This document shows positions 1 to 12,300 of a stretch of DNA of 27,615 nt, piece after piece. The DNA comes from Rhizophagus sp. LPA8_4_AMF (Eukaryota > Glomeromycota > Glomeromycetes > Glomerales > Glomeraceae), in contig JADRCO010000720.1 of NCBI GenBank assembly GCA_021464525.1, forward strand, positions 1 to 27,615. The letters run 5' to 3'. Under the pieces are notes generated by a model, which was not told where the DNA came from, did no database searches, and saw nothing but the letters and a program-made list of their open reading frames with translations. Position numbers and translations under genes: made by a program. Position 1 is the first letter of the stretch. Each line of letters opens with the position of its first letter.

Positions 1-122
1 TCAAATAAATTTTTTTAAAAAATTTTTTTTACAGGGGAGGAGGGAATTTTCCCCCCGGTTAAGATTAGCAATACTCTTAAAATAATTATATAAATAATTT
101 ATTACAAGAAAAAAATAAACCC

Positions 123-218
123 AACCCCTGCCGTCCCTGCGTCTCAAAAAAATACCGGAAGTTCCGGTATTTATAATTCTAAAATACTACCGTATATCAC
201 TATATCACGGGCAGGGTT
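123..218. repeat. Nested inverted repeat around a perfect 23-nt palindrome
   Basis: Positions 150-160 (aaataccggaa) and 162-172 (ttccggtattt) form a perfect inverted repeat around a single central G. An imperfect outer pair flanks it: aacccctgccgt at 123-134 and, inverted, acgggcagggtt at 207-218, which match except for one shifted C. The whole could fold into a long stem-loop of about 96 nt. This is the form of a small non-autonomous element or its remnant, but I see no clear target-site duplication. Confidence 0.45.
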
Positions 219-260
219 TTTTTTGCTTATACCCGGGTACGGTAAATCATATCTACGTGA

Positions 261-286
261 TACAGTGACACCTCTAAGTTGGGACC
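261..286 (+). repeat. Transposon-end-like sequence (pogo/Tigger style), possible solo terminal repeat
   Basis: A TA dinucleotide at 261-262 is followed by CAGTGACACCTC and an AGTTGGGACC stretch. Its start (TA, CAGT, then an ACCTC block) resembles the terminal repeat at 27558-27571 (TA, CAGTCAGACCTC). No inverted partner is visible between here and the ATPase gene, so at most this is a solo or decayed end. Confidence 0.3.
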
Positions 287-949
287 ATGTAAAAAAACAG
301 TAGAATGTGCACAGTGCACTTCGGGTGAGGTAAAATATTAAGAGCTCTTATAAGTTGAAAATGACGAATGGAAAATTGATGGAAAACTTGATACCCGCAA
401 GATTAGATCGTAAAGGACAGTCGGCAAACAACATTAATGGGATTTACAGGAAATAAATCCGGATAAAAATTTCGGTAATTAAATAAATTGCATGACGTAT
501 CTGATCTTGGCTGCGTCACTATCAAATACATTTGTTGTTTCATACTATGCAGTGTTCCAAAGAATATTTGTAAATAAGAAAAATTAAAATTTTATATGAA
601 ACTCTTCTAAATAATTTTCCTTTTTCTTGCCGGACATGAAAAATATAGATAGATCTAAATAATTCCGATCTTCTTTTTGTTTTTATATTTTCCAACTAAA
701 TCATCCGCTTTTACAAATAAGTAAAATAAAATAATAAAAGCCTCCTTTGCCACAATTTTTTATATAAAACAAAAAAAAAACATTATTTATTGAAAGGTAG
801 GGTGTTTCTATCAAATTTTTTTTTATTAAACTGTTCTTGTTTTCATGTTCTTTATACAATCTAGTTTTATCTTATAAAAAAAATTATTTCTTAACAATAA
901 CCCAAATTGTGAATATACAGATTGACTGAATTTAAGAAACTCCCGTAAA

Positions 950-3900
950 ATGAATAAAACTGACGTTCATTCTCGAGCAGTTGACATAATAGAAGATCTT
1001 GGTGATAATGCTATTACTGATAGCAAGGATTCAACAGCTCAACAATTTGTTGTAGCTGATGTAATTCCAATTAGTGGTATGACATGTCAGTCTTGTGTAG
1101 GATCGATTACTAATGCAGTTTCTTCATTATCTGGAATTTTGAATATTACTGTGAGTTTAGAAAATAAAGAAGCATCAATTTCTTTTGATTCAAATAAAGT
1201 ATCAAAATCAACAATCATTGAAACAATTGAAAATTGTGGATTTGATGTTCCTTTAACATCAGATATATCATTGGTAGATAAAGTAATTCCAATTAATGGT
1301 ATGACATGTCAGTCTTGTGTTAGATCGATAACTAATGCAGTTTCTTCATTATCTGGAATTTTGAATATTACTGTGAGTTTAGAAAATAATGAAGCATCAG
1401 TATCTTTTGATTCAAATAAAATAACATTATCAACAATTATTGAAACAATTGAAAATTGTGGATTTGATGTTCCTTTAACCTCAGATATATCAATGATAGA
1501 TAAAGTAATTCCAATTAATGGTATGACATGTCAGTCTTGTGTAAGGTCGATAACTAACGCTGTTTCTCTATTACCTGGAATTGTAAATATTACTGTGAGT
1601 TTAGAAAATAATGAAGCATCAGTTTCTTTTAATCCAAATAAAATAATATTATCAACAATTATTGAAACAATTGAAAATTGTGGATTTGATGTTCCTTTAG
1701 CATCAGATATAGCAAATATTAATTCAACAGAATTTGCTTCATTCACAAATATTGCTTTGAAACAATCACAGGAAGAAGAATCATATCCTCTTAAAGTTAT
1801 TAAGGCACATAGTTTTGATCAAGACAATATTCAAGTTTGTCATATACAAGTTCTTGGGATGACTTGTGCTTCTTGCGTGAATAGCATAGAAAAAAATTGT
1901 TGTGAAGCTGCAGGAATAATTTCAATTAAAGTATCTTTGCTCGCTGAAAGAGCAATAGTGGAATATGATCCTGATATTTTAGATGAGAGTTCTATAGCTG
2001 AATTGATAGATAGCTTAGGATTTAAAGCTACTCCAATTAAGCCAAAACGTGAAGATTCAGTCGATCTTCAAATTTTTGGAATGCGAACCCTCGATCATGC
2101 CCAATTAATTGAACGAGAATTACTTAAAATTTCTGGAATAATAAGCGTTTCAGTTAATTTTTCCATTGCATTAGCAACGGTTCAATTCGATAAGGAATCC
2201 TTAGGAGTTCGTGATATCGTAGATCAAATTGAAAAACTTGATTTTAATGCTCTTATCCATGATAATAGTCAAAAATCTCAGTTAGAATCTTTAGCTCGTA
2301 CAAGAGAAATTACGGAATGGCGTTCAGAATTCTATCGATCGCTTATTTTCGCTATTCCTGTTTTCTTTATTTCTATGGTCTTCCCAGGATTTGAATGGGG
2401 AAGAAAATTAGTTCATATTGAATTGCTTCGTGGAATATTTAGTGGTGATTTAGTCGCTCTTTTATTAACAATTCCTGTTCAATTTGGTGTTGGAAAACGA
2501 TTTTATGTTTCATCATACAAAGCTCTCAAACACAAAACTGCCACTATGGACGTTTTAATAGTTATTGGAACTACATCCGCGTTTACTTTTTCATGCTTTT
2601 CCATGATCTTTGCATTAATTGTAGATGGAAATGAACCATCGGTATTTTTCGATACATCGACCATGTTAATTACTTTTGTTACGTTTGGAAGATATCTTGA
2701 GAATTTGGCAAAAGGAAAAACCTCAGTTGCATTATCGAAACTCATGTCACTCACGCCTGCTTCTACTACCATATTAATTAAGGATCCCAAAACAGGTGAA
2801 ATAATTGGCGAGAAAAAAATTCCTACAGAATTAGTACAAGTTGGTGATGTAGTAAAAATTTTTCCTGGAGATAAAATTCCGGCAGATGGAATTGTTATAT
2901 CAGGTCAATCAGCTGTAGATGAATCAATGGTAACTGGAGAAGTTAATCCTGTAAACAAACGACAAAGTGATTCGGTAATTGGTGGCACTGTTAATGGTTT
3001 GGGAACTTTTGACATGGAGGTCACACGTGCTGGAAGCGATACAGCTTTATCTCAGATTGTCAAACTTGTTGAAGAAGCTCAAATTTCTAAAGCTCCGATT
3101 CAAGAATTTGCTGATACCGTTGCCGGTTATTTTGTACCCGTGGTCATTGGGTTAGGCCTACTTACATTCGTAGGGTGGATGGTTCTTGCACAAATTTTAA
3201 ATCCTCCTCCGGAAATTTTTGAACATAGTGGAAGTTATTTCATGGTTTGTCTTAAATTATGTATTTCTGTTATTGTGGTTGCATGTCCTTGTGCATTAGG
3301 TCTTAGTACTCCTACGGCTGTTATGGTCGGAACTGGAGTTGGAGCACAAAATGGAATATTAATTAAAGGTGGTGGTCCGCTTGAAACAGGACATAAAATT
3401 ACAAAAATCGTTTTTGATAAGACTGGTACACTTACAAAGGGTCAGTTGGACGTTGCTCATTATGAGATTATAACGAACAATTTAGAATTGACAAAGGAAA
3501 CATTTTTTGCAATTGTTGGAGCAGCTGAATCTTCTAGCGAACATCCTCTTGGAAGATCTATCGTAAATTATGGAAAGAAATTGTTAGATATTGAAGCATA
3601 TGATGCTGATGTTTCAGATTTTGAAGCTGTTGCTGGATTAGGTATAAAATGTAATGTGGTTTTAAATACATCATATTCTGCTGTTACACCTTTATCGGCA
3701 ACAACAAATACAACATCAAAATTATATAATGTCTTGATTGGAAATGAGAAATTTCTCTCACTTCGAAATCAAATATTTATTCCAAGCGAAGCAATGAGTA
3801 TCAAAGAATCACAAGAACGTCTTGGAAGGACTGCAGTTTTAGTAGCCATTAACAATTCATTTGCTGGTTGTATATTTTTATCTGACATGGTTAAACCTGA

Positions 3901-4597
3901 AGCTAAAATAGCAGTTGGGGCTTTACGTTGTATGGGAATTTCAGTTGCAATGGTTACAGGTGATCAATTGCTTACTGCCGAAGCAATTGCAGCACAATGT
4001 GATATTACTGAAATTCATGCTGGTGTATCACCAAAAGGTAAAACACAAATTGTTCAATCGCTTCAGTATGAAGGTAAAGGAAATATAGTGGCAATGGTTG
4101 GGGATGGTATAAATGATTCACCAGCATTAGCAGCAGCAGATTTAGGTATTGCGCTTTGTTCGGGTACAGATATTGCAATGGAAGCAGCAGATATTGTATT
4201 AATGAGAGGGGATATAACAGATGTTGTAGCGGCTATTGACTTATCAAAAACAATATTTAAACGTATTAGGTTAAATTTTGTATGGGCAAGTTTATATAAT
4301 ATATTGGGCATTCCTCTAGCTATGGGGTTATTTATCCCGTGGGGATTTCATTTACATCCAATGATGGCTGGATTTGCGATGGCTTTTTCGAGTGTGAGCG
4401 TTGTTTGTTCTAGTTTATTATTAAGGTGGTGGAATAAACCTACTTGGGTTGATAATGGTAAAGGTGGTGTAGAAAGAATTGTAGATAATGATGGTATAAT
4501 CAATTATTTAATCACTTTATTAAAACATGGTCCTAATAGTAGTAATTATATTGGTAATAGTAGATATAGTAGATTAGCGGCCGAAGATAACTTATAA
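950..4597 (+). CDS. CCC2: Cu(I)-transporting P1B-type ATPase (CCC2/ATP7 family)
   Basis: Uninterrupted 1215-residue frame from ATG 950 to TAA 4595-4597. In fungi this pump moves cytosolic Cu(I) into the trans-Golgi lumen for multicopper oxidases. Its copper normally comes from the Atx1 chaperone. The N-terminus has five heavy-metal-associated folds. Four carry MTCxxC (Met at about residues 44, 118, 192 and 304). The fifth (about 375-440) has lost both cysteines. The ATPase core is complete: TGE actuator loop at 662-664, membrane CPC at 779-781, phosphorylated Asp in DKTGT at 823, the His of SEHPLG at 865 and GDGIND at 1051-1056. A late-helix YN pair (WASLYN) and a final-helix MxxSS-like motif mark Cu(I) specificity. 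The length is near human ATP7 proteins and longer than yeast Ccc2. The family assignment is secure; the Golgi location is inferred. Confidence 0.95.
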   Translation: MNKTDVHSRAVDIIEDLGDNAITDSKDSTAQQFVVADVIPISGMTCQSCVGSITNAVSSLSGILNITVSLENKEASISFDSNKVSKSTIIETIENCGFDVPLTSDISLVDKVIPINGMTCQSCVRSITNAVSSLSGILNITVSLENNEASVSFDSNKITLSTIIETIENCGFDVPLTSDISMIDKVIPINGMTCQSCVRSITNAVSLLPGIVNITVSLENNEASVSFNPNKIILSTIIETIENCGFDVPLASDIANINSTEFASFTNIALKQSQEEESYPLKVIKAHSFDQDNIQVCHIQVLGMTCASCVNSIEKNCCEAAGIISIKVSLLAERAIVEYDPDILDESSIAELIDSLGFKATPIKPKREDSVDLQIFGMRTLDHAQLIERELLKISGIISVSVNFSIALATVQFDKESLGVRDIVDQIEKLDFNALIHDNSQKSQLESLARTREITEWRSEFYRSLIFAIPVFFISMVFPGFEWGRKLVHIELLRGIFSGDLVALLLTIPVQFGVGKRFYVSSYKALKHKTATMDVLIVIGTTSAFTFSCFSMIFALIVDGNEPSVFFDTSTMLITFVTFGRYLENLAKGKTSVALSKLMSLTPASTTILIKDPKTGEIIGEKKIPTELVQVGDVVKIFPGDKIPADGIVISGQSAVDESMVTGEVNPVNKRQSDSVIGGTVNGLGTFDMEVTRAGSDTALSQIVKLVEEAQISKAPIQEFADTVAGYFVPVVIGLGLLTFVGWMVLAQILNPPPEIFEHSGSYFMVCLKLCISVIVVACPCALGLSTPTAVMVGTGVGAQNGILIKGGGPLETGHKITKIVFDKTGTLTKGQLDVAHYEIITNNLELTKETFFAIVGAAESSSEHPLGRSIVNYGKKLLDIEAYDADVSDFEAVAGLGIKCNVVLNTSYSAVTPLSATTNTTSKLYNVLIGNEKFLSLRNQIFIPSEAMSIKESQERLGRTAVLVAINNSFAGCIFLSDMVKPEAKIAVGALRCMGISVAMVTGDQLLTAEAIAAQCDITEIHAGVSPKGKTQIVQSLQYEGKGNIVAMVGDGINDSPALAAADLGIALCSGTDIAMEAADIVLMRGDITDVVAAIDLSKTIFKRIRLNFVWASLYNILGIPLAMGLFIPWGFHLHPMMAGFAMAFSSVSVVCSSLLLRWWNKPTWVDNGKGGVERIVDNDGIINYLITLLKHGPNSSNYIGNSRYSRLAAEDNL
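1061..1726 (+). repeat. Three tandem 222-nt repeats encoding near-identical copper-binding domains
   Basis: Units 1061-1282, 1283-1504 and 1505-1726 each begin at a gtaattccaatt motif and encode a 74-residue heavy-metal-associated domain with MTCQSCV. Units 1 and 2 differ at about 14 of 222 positions by my count. The match extends through the linker between domains, so this is an in-frame tandem duplication, not independent conservation. The fourth domain (MTCASCV, near 1859) is clearly diverged from these three. Confidence 0.93.
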
Positions 4598-6347
4598 ATT
4601 CAGATCAAAATATTTAATTTATTGGTTTTGGCATTAGAGACAATCGGTAATTTGGTATTTTAATGATTTGTACGCATTGTACATTGTTTTTATTTAATTT
4701 CATTTTAGTATTAGAATAATTATATAATGAATAAAAGAAGATCTCTGAGTTAGACTGTCTCAACAATCTGATCACATGATAAAATTTTCGATGCACGTTT
4801 AAGAGCATCACTCTTAATTGAGATCAACAGAATTCTTTTGTGATATTTAAAGTAATTTCTCTCTAAATTAGGTTAGTTCTATACAATTGTCGACGTGACC
4901 AGAGATAAATTTCACGAGAAATTATAATTTTTTCTTTGTTCAATAAAATAGTGATCAGAATTTTTTTCATCATTTAGTCCATCACTTATTTGTAGGACAG
5001 CATCAACATTTGGAGTTCTTTGTTATTAATTAGTCTTTATTAAAACTTTACTATTTAGAATAATAGAAGAATTACAGGAAAGGAAAGAGGAAGGTAAGAT
5101 TAACACGTATCAGGACACCATTTTAAGGAAAATGAATCAATTGAACTTTTTTTGCTCGATGAGTTAATATAACAAAATTTGCAGACAATATTACATCAAG
5201 ATTCTTCTTTGGATTTACAATACCTGCCTCCCTGATCACAAAATAAAAAAAAAAATTAAAATTATCCCTTTAGCAACTTGACGAAGAGAACATGATTATC
5301 ATATCTTGATCGGCCAATTTTTTCTCAAGAAACAACTTTATAGAAATCTATGGGCAATATATTTCAAAGATGAGGCTTAGAAATAGGAACAGTAAAATTG
5401 TAATTTTATCAAATACATTTTTCACGATTATAGTAAAGTAGATTATAACAAAGTATTAGTACCATATTATTAAAATTTTTGATTTGCTGTTATACGATTT
5501 CTAATTCAAAAGTATTATAGTATGTGTATATGTATATATTTATACATTTATATGTATATATATGAAAATACCCACAGCTTCGTAAGGGAACACGACAAAA
5601 AATGATCAATTGTGCCACATTATCATTGAGATTTGGAGATCTAGGATAAAGATCCTCCAATCGAAAGTTAAGTTTTAAAACAAGCACTTTTTTTGTTGCA
5701 GCTATTTACAACTTTCTTCGGAAGAACTTTTTCGAATCAAGTTAAATGCTGAAAGCTTTGAATTGTGAAATCTAGAAAGTAGTTTCATTAATTTCATTGT
5801 TAATAAATTCTTTGTCTATGTGGTGTCATTTTCATGCTATTATAACTTTTTTTCATGTGCAAGTAGTTCAAAGTTTTGTTGATTGGTAAATATACTTTAT
5901 TTTATCCCTATCCGTAATTTTGAAACTTAATCACCCTAAAAAGCCACCAACCGCAGACTTGTATTCAATTTTTTTTTATGGTAGTAATCAAATCATCTGG
6001 ATCTGCACGAAAACCGCCAAAATCAAAAATCAATCTAAAGCATTTTCGTCGACCCACTTTTTTTTCATAGCGGGGGTCACTAAGTTTTAGGTTACAATAC
6101 ATGATTTGTTTTACTAAAAAACTTAATTAAGGTAAGTATTTGTAAGATTAGCTATCTATAATCGTGCTTTAACTCAAAAGTAAGTTATACATACATACAG
6201 GTCATACAAACATTTTTGATAATATTAAATGGTTAATATTATTCAGAAAATTCTGATATAAAAAGCTCAGGGGGATTTTTTTTTTTGTAATATTAACCGC
6301 GTCCTTAGGTGTTGCTGTGTTTCTAATAACAATTGTATAATAAAATC
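4598..6347. other. Intergenic region between copper ATPase and dynein heavy chain
   Basis: About 1.75 kb of AT-rich DNA with no supported gene on either strand. The short open frames on the minus strand (for example 4614-4811 and 5490-5687) have no family resemblance and low complexity. A TA/TG-rich microsatellite-like patch lies at about 5519-5563. A purine-rich patch lies near 5075-5100. The right end holds the promoter and 5' UTR of the dynein gene, including the candidate leader intron listed separately. Confidence 0.6.
6132..6308 (+). other. Candidate 5' UTR intron of the dynein heavy chain gene
   Basis: A strong donor (AAG then GTAAGTATT, intron start 6132) is followed 177 nt later by a pyrimidine-rich acceptor (ccttag, ending 6308). 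An attaac branch-like motif precedes it, and the ATG lies 39 nt downstream of the acceptor. This is inferred from consensus sites only. Leader introns just before the start codon are common in intron-rich fungal genes. Confidence 0.35.
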
Positions 6348-9300
6348 ATGGATGTCGACACAGAAACATCTCAAGGCGAAACTATAGCAGGTGGTACAAC
6401 TACTACTTCGCTTGTTCCACCTTGCGAACCAAATCAATTGCAAGATTATTTTGATAAACTATTACCTTTGGTCCTGGGGGCTGAATCTTCTGATTTAGCA
6501 AATTCACTGTGGTCTGCGAGTGATACCACAGATAAATTAAAGCGTTTTATAAATGACCCTCAGGTTAACGTTGTATTTTTCACAAAGAGAAGAGACGACA
6601 AGAAAGAAGAAGGTAAGTTTACATATTCATTCCGCAGTATACTTGTATTACATGCGTTGTGCAATGCGACAAAGGATATACATTGAAAGTTGCACAATTT
6701 GTGCGCAGGAAAGATTTATCGTGAACCTTTATATAGAGAATATTCCATTTTATCGAATCGATCCAACTTGAAATGAATCAAATTATTGAATGACAGATTA
6801 TAATATTATGTCATCACAACTCTCATCAATGAAAATTTTACGCTTTAAATTCATTTAACACAGATGAACAAGCAACTGTCACATATTCATACATATGTAC
6901 ACAAGAAATCACTTACAATTCAAATTACGTTGCTTCCGTCGCTTTCATAAAACATGTACCTACGTTGGATGGTTCTCGCGCAATACACACACAGATTCAA
7001 CTTATAAATTTACCCGGTCCTGCATCAAGCGATTCCGGTTCGACCGGTATAAGCCCATATGAAGCGTTGCATTCTTACATTCACCTTGCTGTTGCTCCTT
7101 ATTTCGATGCATATGCTAGAGAAAAAGGTGCCAACGAAGGTCTTGTCAACGTTGGAGGTAAAAAACACGATGACTCTAAAATGGGTATGTATAAGCTAAT
7201 ATTAATTAATAATTTTTTAATGGAAACCATTGTAAATTTATTAATATATATTATCGTATTTATTAATATTTTTATTATGTTTTTTAAAAGGCATTCCGAT
7301 GGCCAAAAAGAAAATTACCGAATTAGAATTATCACTTCTTCATTTACAACAAAATGTTGAAATACCCGAGATATCACTTAATATACATCCTGTAGTTCAA
7401 AAAACTGTGGAAGAGGCAAGTAACCTTTTCCGTAATTTTGAATAATCACGTATTTTTTTTTTCTGAACCGTGTTTGAATTTTTTTCTAATCAATTTTTCT
7501 TCAACGTATTAATAGTGTAGGAAAAAAGGAAAGCGTGTAACCGTTGACATGATTGAAAATCAAGCACTTCTCACAGATTCAACATTTTTGAATAAACTTC
7601 AAGGAGATGTAAACGGTTGGATTAAAGAAATTAAAAAGGTTACCAAGCTGTCACGTGATCCAGCAAGCGGCACGGCCATTCAAGAAATTAATTTCTGGTT
7701 GAGCATGGAAAAAGCTTTGGAAGGGATTGATGAACAGTTAAAAGGGGACCACATCGGTTTGAATACGTTTTTCTTTTTTAAAAAAATGAGGCAATTTTTT
7801 TATTTGTGTTATTAAATATTTATCATCATCACCATTATTTTTAGAATTAACATTAAACATTTTACGACATGCTAAACGTTATCACACAACGGTATCATTT
7901 ATTGCCGATACTGGGTTGAAAGAATCAAAGGAAAAAGGTACATTGATTTATTTAATCACACCAATCTCTCATTAGAGTGTTATACTTACAAATCACGTTT
8001 CTTCAAATATATTAGTTAATAAATACAACCAACTTATGAAGGATTTTCCTCTTAATGAACTTCTTTCTGCACCTGATGTGTTTAAGATAAAAGAATCATT
8101 AAACATTATATTTAATCATTTGAAGAAATTAAGATTATCGTAAGTTTTTATTTTATTTAGTAATTGTAAATTTTTTCATCGTTTACTTATAATTTCATAA
8201 TTTTTAGCACATATCCAATCAAAAAAGCTCTCGCACTTGTTGAAGCCATATCACGTGATTTAAATGATCAGCTACTCAGAGTTTTGGGTAACCGAAGACT
8301 AATGTATATGGAATATGACGATTTCGAAAAAATTATGTCTGGTGCTGAAGATGTGTTTAAAACTTGGGACGAAAACATTAAAGAATTTACAAATATAGCG
8401 CGTGATGTTACGCGTAAACGTTCAGACAAGTTTATCCCAATTAAAATTAGCCCTGCACATGACAAATTACAAGAACGTGTTGCTTTTGTAAGGAATTTCA
8501 GAAAACAACATGAACAACTTCATCAAACAATTGTTAAAGTTATGTCACAACCTAAAACTACCACGAAGATAGTGGTTGAAGGAGAAGACAAAGTGGTACG
8601 ACAAGAAGAAGAATCCACAAATACGAATGATATTAATTCAATGGAAGAAGTTAAATTGGCTTACGAGAGCGTGAAGGATATTGATGTATTGGATGTATCA
8701 ATTGAAGGTACCGAAATTTGGATGCAAGCGGAGAATGCTTATAACGAACGCGTTTCACGTGTCGAAAATCAGATCATTTCGAGTTTACGTGATCGTCTTG
8801 GTACTTGCAAGAACGCCAATGAAATGTTTCGCGTATTCTCTAAATTTAATGCTTTGTTTGTTAGACCTAAGGTATTATATATATTTTTTTCTCTTTGATT
8901 AAATCATTACTTTTAGTAATAAATTTTTTATTTTATATTCAAATTTATTTATATAGATTCGTGGTGCCATTCAAGAATATCAAACTCAACTTATTGACTC
9001 CGTCAAAGAAGATATTAAAAAACTTCAAGACAAATTCACACAACAATATCGTAAATCTGAAGCGTATCACATGGCACAACTTCGTGACTTACCAGCTATT
9101 TCCGGCGCTATGATTTGGGCTCGGCAAATAGAACGTCAATTACAGGCATACATGAAGCGTGTTGAAGATGTACTCGGAAAAGGTTGGGAAATGTATGCGG
9201 AAGGCCAAAAATTGCAAACCGATAGCAATAACTTTAAGAAGAAATTAGATACCCGACCGGTAATTATAAGCTAATAAGTTATTTAAAAAATAACCGTTGA

Positions 9301-12300
9301 AATGCTAATCATCATTATCTTTTTTTTTTTTATTATAGATTTTTGAAACCTGGCAAAAGGATATTCAGAATAGACGCGATTTGAACGTTAGCGGTCGACT
9401 CTTTGAAATTACTAAGAACCGTGCACAAGGGAATGTACTGCAATTGGGTGTTAATTTTGACCCACAAATTATTACTTTATTCAAAGAAGTGAGAAATTTA
9501 CTGTGGTTAAATCATCAAGTACCACATAATATTAGCAGTCTTGCAAAGACCGCAAAACGTGTTTATCCCTTTGCTGTCAGTCTTATGGAAACAGTACGAA
9601 CATACGCACAAACCCTACAAAAAGTTCAAAAACATCCTGAAATTATCATGTTAGTAGCTAGTTATCGACATGAAGTACAAGTCATGATCACAAAAGGTAT
9701 AAATTATGAATGGAAATATTTTGTTGAAACATATGATCGTCATTACAGAACAAATTTACTTAATGGAGGAGCCTTAGATGAAAATCAACATGTCACTTTT
9801 GTAAGAGAGTTTGCAAACCAAGTATCAATCTTCCAAGACAAAGTTGATGCATTGATAGATAGTTACGACAGTATCTCTCGACATATTGATGATTTGAAAA
9901 CTTGCGCGTATAAGGGTTGGAAATTCCAGGCAAACTTAAAGAAAATTCAAGATATAATTAATAGGCTTATTCTTGAGTCATACTCAAATCTCAATCCATG
10001 GGTTACTCAACTTGATAAACGTGTTGAAAATGTTCTTGTTAACCGGTTAGAAGATGCAGTTGATGCGTGGACAATAGAATTTATGGAATCAGGCGACGAA
10101 TCTGCTAATTTTGCGGAATCTATATCTAGTGAAGCAGTTTCAATAAGTGGTAAAGCTGTAGGAAAAAATAAACGTAGAACCACAAGAAATGATTCAATTG
10201 ATGGCGAAAGACCAGCTATATTAAAAGCCGAGAAACCTACACTTGCTGTTTTAACTCATGAAATTAAGATTCGTAATCAAGTAATTTATCTAGACCCTCC
10301 TATTGAAGATGCTAGAGCAAAATGGTATAATCAATTACACGAATGGCTTGCTATTGTGTGCAGTCTTCCAAGACTCCAAAGTTCCAGTTACGATATTGAT
10401 TTACAAGTCAGAGGAACTTTTACTCGTGAGACAACTTATTCTAATTTATTGACACAGATTCCGAGCAATTCACTTGAGAAGGCTTATGAAGTAATCGACG
10501 CCAAATTGAAAGAAGTATTTGTATATATAAACGTTTGGTTTCAATTCCAATCGTTATGGGATCTTGAAGCTAATAATGTATTCGCTGAACTTGGTGATAA
10601 TCTTTTAAAATGGCAACAAATTCTTACTGAAATTAAAAAATCCAGAAACACTTTTGATAACTCAGATACATCACGAACTTTTGGTCCCATAGTAATTGAT
10701 TATCAACATGCACAAAGTAAGGTTAATGCTAAATATGATTCGTGGCAACGAGAGGTTCTCAATAAGTTCGGTACTAAGATTGCAGATTCTATGAGAGAAT
10801 TCAACACGAACGTTTCTCATGCTCGTACTGATCTTGAAAATAAATCCATGGAAAGTGATAATACTAGTGAAGCTCTTGAACTGTTTATCTTTGTTCAAGA
10901 TCTTAATCGTAGAGTTGCTAAGTGGGAACAAGATGTTGAAATTTTCAAAAATGGACAGAAAACTTTGGAGAGGCAACGATACCAATTCCCAAATGATTGG
11001 ATATATATTGATCAAATTGAAAATGAATGGAGTGCTTTTAATCAAATATTGAAAAGAAAGGACAATGCAATTATGGAACAAGTTGATAGCTTAAAAATGA
11101 AGATCATTACTGAAGATAAAGTCATTGAAGGTAGAATTAAGGAAATAGTTACTGAATGGTTTGAGAAAAAACCAATTCAGGGAGATATTAAACCCGATGT
11201 TGCAATAAATACACTTAATCAATTTGAGAGTCGCGTCTCTCGTATCAAAGAAAATTATGAAAGTGTTTCTCATGCTAAAGAAGCACTTAATATGGAGTCG
11301 TCGTCTGAAGATCGATTAGAGCCTGTTTATGAAGAACTTAAAGATCTTAAGTCTGTATGGAGTTCTCTTGCTAAAGTTTGGAGTTCTATTAATGAACTAA
11401 AAGATCAGCCATGGGCTTCCGTTGTACCTCGTAAAATCAGACAACAATTAGATAATCTTATCAATTCTACAAAAGAAATGCCCAGTCGTATGCGTACATA
11501 TGCAGCTTTTGAATATGTACAAGAAACAATGAAACAATACATCAAAGTTAATCCTATTCTCTCCGAACTTAAATCCGATGCTTTGAAAGATCGTCATTGG
11601 AAACAATTATTCAAAGTATTACGTATTGAAGGTCGTATAAGTTCATCTGATATGACTGTTGGTCAAATTTGGGACATGGACTTAAAGAAAAATGAAACAG
11701 CTATTAGAGAAGCTGTAGCTCAAGCAGCTGGTGAAATGGCTCTCGAAGAATTTTTAAAACAGGTTAAAGAAACGTGGACAACTTATGCTCTTGAACTTGT
11801 AAATTATCAAAATAAGTGTCGTCTTATCAAAGGTTGGGATGATCTTTTTACAAAATGCAGTGAAAATCTTAATTCATTAACGGCCATGAAAATGTCACCA
11901 TATTATAAAACCTTTGAAGAAGATGCTTCTGCATGGGAAGATAAATTAAATCGCGTTCACGTCTTGTTTGACGTTTGGATTGATGTTCAACGTCAATGGG
12001 TATATTTGGAAGGTATTTTTAGTGGTAGTGCAGACATTAAACATTTGCTTCCTGTAGAAACTCAACGCTTCACAAATATCAATTCTGAATTCATGGGTGT
12101 TATGAAAAAAGTTTATAAATCTCCTTTCGTAATGGATGTTTTGGGTATAAGAGATGTTCAAAAATCATTAGAAAGATTGTCCGATCTCTTAAGTAAGATT
12201 CAAAAAGCTCTTGGTGAATACCTCGAAAGAGAACGTTCATCATTCCCTCGTTTCTACTTTGTTGGTGACGAAGATTTACTCGAAATTATTGGTAATAGCA

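Larger units (their letters stand above)
1..949. other. Intergenic region upstream of the copper ATPase gene
   Basis: No open frame here has coding character. The stretch is AT-rich with poly-A and poly-T runs, broken by a few GC-rich patches in the first 270 bases (a purine/pyrimidine patch near 35-58, and the nested inverted repeat and transposon-end-like sequence listed separately). The promoter and 5' UTR of the gene starting at 950 must lie in the right-hand part. I cannot point to a defined copper-response element or TATA box with confidence. Confidence 0.6.

Noticed and set aside
5519-5563. A promoter or origin element in the TA/TG-rich patch
   Set aside because: It is simple microsatellite-like sequence. 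Nothing links it to either function.
6333-6347. Start of the dynein protein at 6333
   Set aside because: The codon there is TTG. The first ATG in this frame is at 6348 and lies in a reasonable context.
7420-7528. A conventional GT-AG intron from 7420 to 7528 in place of the GC-AG intron
   Set aside because: It needs an acceptor in a purine run and skips two nearer AGs. The resulting peptide fits the family less well than the GC-AG product.
10671-11081. Minus-strand open frame of 136 codons inside the dynein gene, and similar frames within the ATPase gene
   Set aside because: They lie opposite strongly conserved coding sequence, have no family signature and are explained as shadows of the plus-strand genes.
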